From an uncultured Oscillospiraceae bacterium (GTDB lineage Bacteria > Bacillota > Clostridia > Oscillospirales > Acutalibacteraceae): a stretch of DNA of 12,015 bases. The notes beneath the pieces were generated by a model. It saw nothing but the letters and a program-made list of their open reading frames with translations, made no database searches and was not told the origin of the DNA. The position numbers and the translations under genes were made by a program. Shown here piece after piece: positions 7,518 to 12,015 of the stretch (position 1 is its first letter; each line of letters starts with the position of its first letter). The stretch covers positions 1 to 12,015 of the forward strand of contig CAJKJS010000021.1 of the NCBI GenBank assembly GCA_905200265.1. The letters are read 5' to 3'.

Positions 7518-8996
7518 TTATTTCTCCCGGCGGCCTTTTCCGTTTTGGCCGGATGCCGGGTGGCGGGTGGATGCTGCTTTCTTATCGAACCTTGCGTTCC
7601 GGTCAAACCCTGCGTTTTTATAAAACGCTTTGTTCGTATCGAACGCTGCCTGCTTTTTAAAGTCAGGGTTCTTATCAAACCGGCCATCTTTACGGAATTT
7701 CTCGTCCTTGTGAAACACCGGGTTCTTCTTTTCCCCAGCGTTTGAGCCCGGGGACCTGTCCCCAGGCTTGTCCCCAGGCTTGTCCCCGGGCCTGTCCCCA
7801 GGGCGGCGACTGGGGCCCATGGGGGCCTTATCCCGGCGCGGCGTTTCCCGGCGCGGTTGGGGGGCCGGGGCGGGGTCTGTGCGGTAGAAGAGATAATCCT
7901 GGCATTTAATCATGCCGTTATACAGTTTCCGGCGCTTGTCCGCCCGGCGGCCAAACAGCATTTCGAACTCTTCGTCCGGGGCAATCACGGCGTAGCTCCA
8001 CCCGCGCTGGGGGACAAACACCCGTCCCATCTGCCGGTACAGCTCCCGGGCCTGTTCCCGGTCGAGCAGTCTCTCGCCATAAGGCGGGTTCGTGATCACA
8101 CAGCCAAAGGGCGTTTCCTGCCGGAAATCCCGAATATCCCGTACGGCCACCTGGATGCAGTCGGATAACCCGGCGCCGGCGGCGTTCTGGGTGGCCAGCT
8201 CCACTGCGGCCGGGTCGATGTCGTACCCGTACGCCTGAAAACCCGTATCATTTAGCTGCATGGCCCGGGCGCGCTCCCGCTCCTCTTTCCACACGCTTTC
8301 ATGGCACTGGCGCCAGTGTTCCGCCGCAAACGACCGGGAGAGCCCCGGGGCGATATTCTTAGCCATCATGGCCCCTTCGATCAAAATGGTGCCCGACCCA
8401 CAAAACGGGTCGATCAGGGTGCCGTCGTGGCGCAGCCGGGAAATGGCGCACAGGGAAGCCGCCAGCGTCTCTTTAATGGGAGCCTCCACGCTGTCCCGCC
8501 GGTAGCCACGCTTGTGCAGCGGCACACCGGTTACGTCCAGCATGACGCTGCACTGGTCTTTCAGCAGTAAAAAGCGGATAGGATGCACATACCCGGTTTC
8601 TTCAAACCACGAAACCCGGTACGTGCGGCGCAGCCGTTCCACCGCCGCTTTTTTGATGATCTTCTGGCAATCGGGCACCGAATGGAGCTGGCTATTCAGG
8701 CAGCTGCCGGTCACCGGGAACGCATCTTTTTGGCCGATCCATTCTTCCAGCGGCAGCGACAGCACCCCCTGGAACAGTTCTTCAAAGCTGCGGGCCGGGA
8801 ACTGCCCCAGTTGTAATAGCACCCTCTCGGCGCAGCGGCTCCATAAACAGGCTCTGGCCATGGCAGTTTCATCCCCCGTAAAGAGCACACGGCCGTTTTC
8901 GCTGCGCACCTCTTCTAGGCCCTGGGCGCGCAGTTCGTCGGCCACCAGGCTTTCCACGCCCATCAAACACGGCGCTACGAAGGTATAGGAACTCAT
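7518..8996 (-). CDS. rlmL: THUMP-domain RNA guanine-N2 methyltransferase, RlmL type, with a repetitive C-terminal tail
   Basis: A 492-residue SAM-dependent RNA methyltransferase of the RlmL/YpsC family (COG0116), predicted to make N2-methylguanosine in 23S rRNA (G2445 in E. coli; the site here is assumed). Residues 1 to about 155 are the ferredoxin-like and THUMP RNA-binding part. Residues about 160-372 are the Rossmann methyltransferase, with the SAM loop DPFCGSGT (196-203) and the catalytic NPPYGER (303-309). The enzyme normally ends soon after this. Here about 120 extra residues follow: a Pro/Arg stretch, four RPGD/KPGD units (398-413) and eight hexapeptides xFxKxx (427-474), basic and probably disordered. 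The ATG has AAGGAGG 7 nt upstream. The gene follows yabR in the same direction, but a terminator lies between them, only about 20 nt before the start codon. I see no promoter of its own. Confidence 0.92.
   Translation of the reverse strand: MSSYTFVAPCLMGVESLVADELRAQGLEEVRSENGRVLFTGDETAMARACLWSRCAERVLLQLGQFPARSFEELFQGVLSLPLEEWIGQKDAFPVTGSCLNSQLHSVPDCQKIIKKAAVERLRRTYRVSWFEETGYVHPIRFLLLKDQCSVMLDVTGVPLHKRGYRRDSVEAPIKETLAASLCAISRLRHDGTLIDPFCGSGTILIEGAMMAKNIAPGLSRSFAAEHWRQCHESVWKEERERARAMQLNDTGFQAYGYDIDPAAVELATQNAAGAGLSDCIQVAVRDIRDFRQETPFGCVITNPPYGERLLDREQARELYRQMGRVFVPQRGWSYAVIAPDEEFEMLFGRRADKRRKLYNGMIKCQDYLFYRTDPAPAPQPRRETPRRDKAPMGPSRRPGDRPGDKPGDKPGDRSPGSNAGEKKNPVFHKDEKFRKDGRFDKNPDFKKQAAFDTNKAFYKNAGFDRNARFDKKAASTRHPASGQNGKGRREK
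7575..7718 (-). repeat. Eight 18-bp repeats coding an xFxKxx hexapeptide array
   Basis: Residues 427-474 of the methyltransferase split into eight units with no gap: VFHKDE, KFRKDG, RFDKNP, DFKKQA, AFDTNK, AFYKNA, GFDRNA, RFDKKA. Phe is invariant at position 2 and position 4 is Lys or Arg in seven of eight. The DNA copies have diverged more than the pattern, which suggests the Phe/Lys spacing is being kept. Confidence 0.9.
7755..7802 (-). repeat. Four 12-bp direct repeats coding PGDR/PGDK units
   Basis: Four copies of CYTGTCCCCRGG (plus-strand reading) lie end to end at 7755-7766, 7767-7778, 7779-7790 and 7791-7802. They are in frame and code PGD followed by Arg or Lys. With a unit of 12 bp, copy-number change would leave the reading frame intact. 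Confidence 0.95.
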
Positions 8997-9016
8997 GCTT
9001 TTTCCTCCTTATGTAC

Positions 9017-9049
9017 AAAAAAAGAAGGCCGCCGCACAAGGCGGCAGCC
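9017..9049 (-). terminator. Intrinsic terminator after yabR
   Basis: On the minus strand, GGCTGCCGC and GCGGCGGCC form a 9-bp stem (one G-U pair) with the loop CTTGT, followed by TTCTTTTTTT. It begins 15 nt past the yabR stop and ends 20 nt before the methyltransferase ATG, just ahead of that gene's ribosome binding site. Confidence 0.85.
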
Positions 9050-9064
9050 CTGATAGCCGGGTAT

Positions 9065-9562
9065 TTATCCGCGGTTGTTGCCGCCTCCGCGGCGCGAAAA
9101 ACCGCCCCGTTTATTTTCGGTCACGCGCTTGAGATCCGACATTTTTTCGTCGCTGGTCTGCTTAAAGCGGCTCATCATGTCTTCAAAGCTGCCTTCGTTG
9201 CGGCGCGCCTGCCATTCAAAATTGCCGGGACGCCCGGGGCTGACCGCGGCGGGCCGGGGGGTGTGAGGGGCACGGGGCCGGTCATTGCGGGGACGTCCGC
9301 CACCGCGGGGCGCTTCCCGCTGGGGGGGCGGGGCGGCCTTTTTCATCGAGAGGCTGATCTTCCCGTCTTCCCCGATGCTGAGCACCTTTACTTTTACCGT
9401 TTGCCCTTCCGTCACAAAGTCGCGGATTTCCCGCACAAACGTGGGGGCCACTTCCGAGATATGTACCATCCCGGTCTTGCCGCCTTCCAGTTCCACGAAC
9501 GCGCCAAATTTCGTAATCCCCGTCACTTTTCCTTCGAGGATCGCTCCTACCTCAAGCTGCAT
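9065..9562 (-). CDS. yabR: S1-domain RNA-binding protein YabR
   Basis: A 165-residue protein with one S1 (OB-fold) RNA-binding domain at residues 1-75 (GAILEGKVTGITKFGAFVEL, GMVHISEV, KVKVLSIGEDGKISLSMK). An Arg/Pro/Gly-rich disordered stretch follows (77-115). Then comes a short acidic/basic helix, SFEDMMSRFKQTSDEKMSDL (125-144), and an RGG-like end (KRGGFSRRGGGNNRG). Genes of this kind follow divIC in Bacillus and many Clostridia. An effect on translation or RNA handling is likely but not shown. The open frame runs on to an ATG at 9679, inside divIC. I chose the ATG at 9562 because the S1 domain starts there and AAGGAGG lies upstream, although at a long spacing of about 14 nt. The gene starts 31 bp after the divIC stop and ends at a terminator. 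Confidence 0.92.
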   Translation of the reverse strand: MQLEVGAILEGKVTGITKFGAFVELEGGKTGMVHISEVAPTFVREIRDFVTEGQTVKVKVLSIGEDGKISLSMKKAAPPPQREAPRGGGRPRNDRPRAPHTPRPAAVSPGRPGNFEWQARRNEGSFEDMMSRFKQTSDEKMSDLKRVTENKRGGFSRRGGGNNRG

Positions 9563-9593
9563 AAAATTCTTTTTTTCCTCCTTGCGGACCCGC

Positions 9594-9899
9594 TTATTCT
9601 CCGGTGACGATGACAAACACCCGTTCATTTTCCCCCGCCATGCCCAATTCCTGCCGGGCGATCTTTTCGGCGTATTCATCGCTCATCCCGCCGGACGAGG
9701 ACTGGGTGCCGCTCACTTCGTCGTTCCGAATCTCCTGGATCCGGATATCTTGCTGCAATTGTGCCAGTTGTTCCCGTTTCTCACTGATTTGAATCTGCTG
9801 ATCAATCAGCGCGGCCAGGATATAAACGGCCAGGCAGACCACCGACAGGCGCAACAGCAGACTGCGTTTATAACGCTTTTTCTTTCTGACTTCCCGCAC
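9594..9899 (-). CDS. divIC: Septum formation initiator DivIC (FtsB-like)
   Basis: A 101-residue bitopic membrane protein of the cell-division machinery, expected to work with FtsL and DivIB at the septum. It has a basic cytosolic N-terminus (MREVRKKKRYKR), one membrane helix (about 13-32), a coiled coil (about 34-65, rich in Gln, Glu and Leu), a Ser/Gly-rich break (VSGTQSSSGG), and the family signature EYAEKIARQELGMAGENERV (75-94). The start is a GTG with GGAGG 7 nt upstream. It lies 63 bp after yabQ and 31 bp before yabR, the same order as in B. subtilis. A sigma-A promoter in the last codons of yabQ should express it in growing cells. Confidence 0.93.
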   Translation of the reverse strand: MREVRKKKRYKRSLLLRLSVVCLAVYILAALIDQQIQISEKREQLAQLQQDIRIQEIRNDEVSGTQSSSGGMSDEYAEKIARQELGMAGENERVFVIVTGE

Positions 9900-9921
9900 A
9901 GAGCCGCCTCCTCCGTTTTTG

Positions 9922-9949
9922 CTGACGGCCGGACCTCCCCGGCGGTCAG
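9922..9949 (-). promoter_or_regulatory. Hairpin in the divIC leader
   Basis: CTGAC (9922-9926) and GTCAG (9945-9949), plus GCCGG (9928-9932) and CCGGC (9939-9943), form a 10-bp stem with one mismatch and a 6-nt loop. It lies between the promoter and the divIC ribosome binding site. No U-tract follows, so it is not a terminator; a role in mRNA stability or translation is possible. Confidence 0.5.
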
Positions 9950-9961
9950 GATTTACAATTT

Positions 9962-9991
9962 ATTATACACTACTTTGATTCCGTCTTTCAA
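9962..9991 (-). promoter_or_regulatory. Sigma-A promoter for divIC-yabR, inside the 3' end of yabQ
   Basis: On the minus strand, TTGAAA (9986-9991), an 18-bp spacer and a perfect TATAAT (9962-9967) match the vegetative consensus. The -10 box overlaps the yabQ stop codon. Transcription should start near 9955. Confidence 0.8.
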
Positions 9992-10352
9992 GGGATTTTT
10001 TCTGTTTGTGGGGCTTTTTCGTGAATTTTCCCCGGCCAAACCGTCTCCCCCACCGGGATAGCCGCGCGCCCACCTTCCATACTTTCCCGGAAAGCCACCG
10101 AAAGCCCGGTTCCATGGCCCAAAACGCCAGCGCCATGGGCCACAGGATGTAAGCCCTGACGCCCCCTTGCCCGCTCCACAGGGACAAAATAAACCACAAA
10201 AGCACCGCCCCCAAGGCAAATACGCCATCGAGTACCCAGCGTACTGCCTGTTTTTTCCCCAGGACCCGCCACAAAAGCCCGCAAGCGCTGTAAAAAAGCG
10301 AAAGGGCGCCCCCCATAAGCAGAAAGACAAGCACTTGTTTTTCGGCGCTCAC
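9963..10352 (-). CDS. yabQ: Sporulation membrane protein YabQ
   Basis: A 129-residue integral membrane protein. In B. subtilis YabQ is made in the mother cell under sigma-E and is needed for spore cortex formation. Hydrophobic helices lie at about residues 5-26, 38-59 and 66-82. The pattern WVLDGVFALGAVLLWFILSL, then GGVRAYILWPMALAFWA, fits the family, and the tail is strongly basic (KKPHKQKK). The start is GTG 10352, with AGGAGG 8 nt upstream; it overlaps the yabP stop by 4 nt (GTGA), so the two are translationally coupled. The frame ends inside the promoter for divIC. Two other frames open across this region lack a ribosome binding site and similarity. Confidence 0.87.
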   Translation of the reverse strand: MSAEKQVLVFLLMGGALSLFYSACGLLWRVLGKKQAVRWVLDGVFALGAVLLWFILSLWSGQGGVRAYILWPMALAFWAMEPGFRWLSGKVWKVGARLSRWGRRFGRGKFTKKPHKQKKSLERRNQSSV

Positions 10353-10633
10353 CGTAATAGCCTCCTGAAAAAGCCGCCGGTTTTTTCACCGCCGCCCCCC
10401 AGATACTGCACCGAATCAATGCGCCCCAAAAGCGTCATTTCCCCCTTTTCGGCGTCCAGTTTCTGCATGGTCAGCCCGGTCCCCCGTACCGCCAGCCGCC
10501 CCATATGAATGCGCGCCGTTACCAGATGGCTGTCGCAGGTTTCCACGTGCTCAATGCCCCCGGCGCGCAGTTCTTTCCGGTTTTCCACATGCAGAAAACC
10601 CGGCGCCGTTTCCTTTTTGAACGTTTCCGCCAC
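10349..10633 (-). CDS. yabP: Sporulation protein YabP
   Basis: A 94-residue YabP-family protein, predicted to be mainly beta-strand. Its B. subtilis homologue belongs to the sigma-E regulon. Recognisable parts are HVENRKELRAGGIEHVETCD (15-34), MGRLAVRGTGLTMQKLDAEK (44-63) and the C-terminal signature GGFFRRLLR. I chose GTG 10633 as the start: GGGGG lies 8 nt upstream, and the sigma-E-like promoter would place the transcript start near 10650, after the alternative ATG at 10657 (102 residues), which has only a weak ribosome binding site. The longer frame to 10756 has no support. It is the first gene of yabP-yabQ-divIC-yabR and overlaps yabQ by 4 nt. The yabN and yabO genes found upstream in Bacillus are absent; a divergent gene lies there instead. 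Confidence 0.88.
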   Translation of the reverse strand: MAETFKKETAPGFLHVENRKELRAGGIEHVETCDSHLVTARIHMGRLAVRGTGLTMQKLDAEKGEMTLLGRIDSVQYLGGGGEKTGGFFRRLLR

Positions 10634-10656
10634 CGTTATCGCCCCCTTTTTCTGCA

Positions 10657-10685
10657 TACCTATGGGAAACGGCGCTTTTTTATGC
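10657..10685 (-). promoter_or_regulatory. Sigma-E-like promoter of yabP
   Basis: On the minus strand, GCATAAA (10679-10685), a 14-bp spacer and CATAGGTA (10657-10664) fit the -35 (K-M-ATA-W-W) and the CATA core of the -10 for the mother-cell factor sigma-E. The second half of the -10 is off consensus. The predicted start near 10650 leaves the GGGGG ribosome binding site and the GTG at 10633 on the transcript. Confidence 0.45.
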
Positions 10686-10694
10686 CATTTTTCA

Positions 10695-10723
10695 TTGACA
10701 AACCCCTTCTTTCCTGCTATGCT
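10695..10723 (+). promoter_or_regulatory. Strong sigma-A promoter upstream of the flippase-like gene
   Basis: TTGACA (10695-10700, perfect), a 17-bp spacer and TATGCT (10718-10723), with TGC just before the -10 box giving an extended -10. Transcription should start near 10730, about 206 nt before the next start codon. It is divergent from, and close to, the yabP promoter. Confidence 0.7.
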
Positions 10724-10727
10724 ATAC

Positions 10728-10788
10728 CCGCTGGAATAAGTGGTGGAGTCTGTCATAAGGCGCTAGAAAACAGCGGCTTATTTATTCC
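10728..10788 (+). promoter_or_regulatory. Leader segment with two incompatible pairings
   Basis: CCGCTG (10728-10733) can pair with CAGCGG (10771-10776), and the next bases GGAATAA (10733-10739) can pair with TTATTCC (10782-10788). The order of the partners makes the two stems either mutually exclusive or a pseudoknot. I recognise no known riboswitch class or T-box motif. It could be the 5' part of a small RNA or of a regulated leader. Confidence 0.4.
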
Positions 10789-10801
10789 TTTTGTTGATCC
10801 G

Positions 10802-10832
10802 GCCGTGCCCTTTTTGCGGGTCCGGCTTTTTT
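10802..10832 (+). terminator. First intrinsic terminator in the flippase leader
   Basis: GCCGTGCCC (10802-10810) and GGGTCCGGC (10818-10826) form a 9-bp stem with one mismatch and one G-U pair, followed by six T. A transcript from the promoter at 10695-10723 would end here after about 100 nt. Confidence 0.7.
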
Positions 10833-10841
10833 GTTCCCACC

Positions 10842-10880
10842 GGGCGAAAGCTGTGTTCCACAGGCTTTGGCCCTTTTTTT
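10842..10880 (+). terminator. Second intrinsic terminator in the flippase leader
   Basis: GGGC-G-AAAGC-TGTG pairs with CACA-G-GCTTT-G-GCCC (13 bp with one mismatch and one bulge, loop TTC), followed by seven T. It begins 10 nt after the first terminator and ends 55 nt before the start codon of the gene that follows in the same direction. Confidence 0.75.
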
Positions 10881-10935
10881 GCGCCAGCCGGCACCCCCAC
10901 GTTTTGTAAAATGGAAAAGGAGTGGTTCTTTTACT

Positions 10936-12003
10936 ATGGCGCGTTCGCTGCATGTCCTGCGGGACACCGTGCGTAGAAATCTGTTTGGCGTGCTCACCGC
11001 CTGCATTTCCTTTGGGATTTTGCTGTTCTTTCTGTTCTGGGGCGGCGGGGCCGCTTCCCTGTCGCAAATTGCCGCGGCTTCCAAGCCGGAATGGCTGCTG
11101 CTGGCCATCGGCTGCTGTGTGCTGGTATGGCTGCTGGAAGGGGTCACGCTGCACCTTTTCTGCCGGGCGCTGTACAAGGACTGGCGCCTGCCTTATTCCG
11201 TCTGTACGGGCCTGATCGGCATTTTATATAGCTGTTTAACCCCGTTTTCCACCGGCGGCCAGCCCATGCAGATTTACACCATGCACCGGCTGGGCATGGA
11301 TACGGGCAAATCCGGCTCCATCATCGCTATAAAAACCCTGGTGTACCAGGGGGTGCTGCTGGTGCTCACACTGGTGATGATCGTATGGAAACTGCCGTAC
11401 TTTCAAAAAAACGTCAGTGATTTTTCCTTTGTCACCATTTTGGGGCTCCTTAGCAACAGCGCGTTTTTGCTGTTTGTCGCGCTCTTTTTCTTCAGCCCCC
11501 GTATTACCGACCGGCTGCTGCGGGGCGGGCTGAAAGTCCTTATGCGGCTGCATCTGTGCCGCAAACCCCTTGTGCGGTACAGCAAAATCCACCGGGAACT
11601 GTCGTCATTCCACGGGTCGTCAAAGCTGTTCGGGAAAAATCCCCGGCTGTACCTGCTGGCGATCTTTGTGACCGTGGTGCAAATCCTCCTGGGGTGCATG
11701 GTGCCGTACCTGATTTACCGCACCTTCGGCTTTTCCGAGGTGGGCCCTGACGTCATGGTGGCCGCCCAGGCGTACGTGTCCATGGTCAGCGCGTTTGTCC
11801 CCCTGCCCGGGGCATCCGGCGGGGCGGAAGGCAGCTTCCTATTATTCTTCGGCCCGTTCTTCCCCACGGGGACGTTACTGCCCGCCACGGTCTTGTGGCG
11901 CATGCTCACTTATTACATGAGTTTGCCTATGGGAGCGCTGTGCACGTGGATTTCCGGCCATTTAAAGCCCCTGCCCAAAGCGGAAGCGATCAAAACGGAA
12001 TAA
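10936..12003 (+). CDS. Flippase-like integral membrane protein (MprF N-domain / YbhN family)
   Basis: A 355-residue polytopic membrane protein of the lysylphosphatidylglycerol synthase transmembrane family (PF03706, COG0392), the same fold as the lipid-flipping domain of MprF. About seven or eight hydrophobic helices are visible (such as 15-36, 52-75, 88-105, 137-152, 165-186, 238-261, 273-306, 318-340). Family motifs include TPFSTGGQPMQ (102-112), PLPGASGGAEGSF (289-301) and WRMLTYY (321-327). There is no C-terminal aminoacyl-transferase domain, so it is not a full MprF; the substrate is unknown and could be a lipid or lipid-linked glycan. ATG 10936 has AGGAG about 13 nt upstream; the frame extends upstream to 10831, but that part is Pro/Phe-rich and runs through the second terminator. 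It is preceded by two terminators and no other visible promoter, so expression may depend on read-through. The frame ends 12 bp before the window edge. Confidence 0.88.
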   Translation: MARSLHVLRDTVRRNLFGVLTACISFGILLFFLFWGGGAASLSQIAAASKPEWLLLAIGCCVLVWLLEGVTLHLFCRALYKDWRLPYSVCTGLIGILYSCLTPFSTGGQPMQIYTMHRLGMDTGKSGSIIAIKTLVYQGVLLVLTLVMIVWKLPYFQKNVSDFSFVTILGLLSNSAFLLFVALFFFSPRITDRLLRGGLKVLMRLHLCRKPLVRYSKIHRELSSFHGSSKLFGKNPRLYLLAIFVTVVQILLGCMVPYLIYRTFGFSEVGPDVMVAAQAYVSMVSAFVPLPGASGGAEGSFLLFFGPFFPTGTLLPATVLWRMLTYYMSLPMGALCTWISGHLKPLPKAEAIKTE

Positions 12004-12015
12004 AAAACGCCGCCC

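Noticed and set aside
9563..9679. ATG 9679 as the start of yabR
   Set aside because: It would overlap divIC by over 80 bp and add 39 residues with no similarity before the S1 domain.
9011..10061. Plus-strand frames opposite yabR, divIC and yabQ
   Set aside because: They are antisense to genes with clear families, ribosome binding sites and conserved order.
9953..10419. Alternative minus-strand frames across yabQ
   Set aside because: They are low-complexity Gly/Trp/Arg-rich translations; the yabQ frame has a ribosome binding site, membrane helices and coupling to yabP.
10634..10756. ATG 10756 as the start of yabP
   Set aside because: The extra 41 residues lie upstream of the predicted promoter and do not match the family.
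10728..10832. tRNA, T-box or known riboswitch in the flippase leader
   Set aside because: No cloverleaf, no GGTGGNACCGCG-type T-box core, and no core motif of the riboswitch classes I could recall.
10505..10909. Plus-strand frame of 134 codons opposite yabP and running into the flippase leader
   Set aside because: It crosses the promoter and both terminators, has no ribosome binding site, and resembles no family I know.

Overview
The window looks like a chromosomal segment of a GC-rich, endospore-forming member of the Clostridia, most likely Oscillospiraceae/Ruminococcaceae. The signs are Gram-positive consensus promoters and strong AAGGAGG ribosome binding sites, a CIRCE operator on groESL, the sporulation block yabP-yabQ next to divIC and yabR, a sortase-type surface protein with repeat modules common in gut Firmicutes, and a LuxR/excisionase hybrid regulator. 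Genus cannot be fixed from sequence reading alone. I see no phage, insertion sequence, CRISPR array, tRNA or rRNA.

Layout. 1-230: non-coding repeats (a hairpin, two 66-bp tandem copies) and the groEL terminator. 259-2351 (minus): groES-groEL with a sigma-A promoter and CIRCE operator. 2446-3768 (plus): a regulator with an excisionase-like HTH at the N-terminus and a LuxR HTH at the C-terminus, closed by a bidirectional terminator. 3839-7426 (plus): a leader with three hairpins, then a 1150-residue secreted, wall-anchored protein. 7460-7505: a perfect 21-bp bidirectional terminator between convergent genes. 7518-10685 (minus): yabP, yabQ, divIC, yabR and an RlmL-type rRNA methyltransferase with a repetitive tail. 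10695-12003 (plus): a strong promoter, a leader with two intrinsic terminators, and a flippase-like integral membrane protein. A terminator may begin at the right edge.

How the genes fit together. groESL is a standalone HrcA-controlled chaperonin operon. yabP-yabQ-divIC-yabR is a conserved Firmicutes block that joins sporulation genes to a division gene. Here a sigma-E-like promoter precedes yabP and a near-consensus sigma-A promoter sits in the last codons of yabQ, so divIC-yabR can be transcribed in vegetative cells. The regulator and the surface protein are adjacent and co-oriented but separated by a terminator, so any regulatory link is inference.

Most of the window is ordinary core genome. 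The points most worth a second look are the two-terminator leader of the flippase-like gene, the eight-copy hexapeptide array in the methyltransferase tail, and the two-HTH regulator beside an anchored repeat protein.
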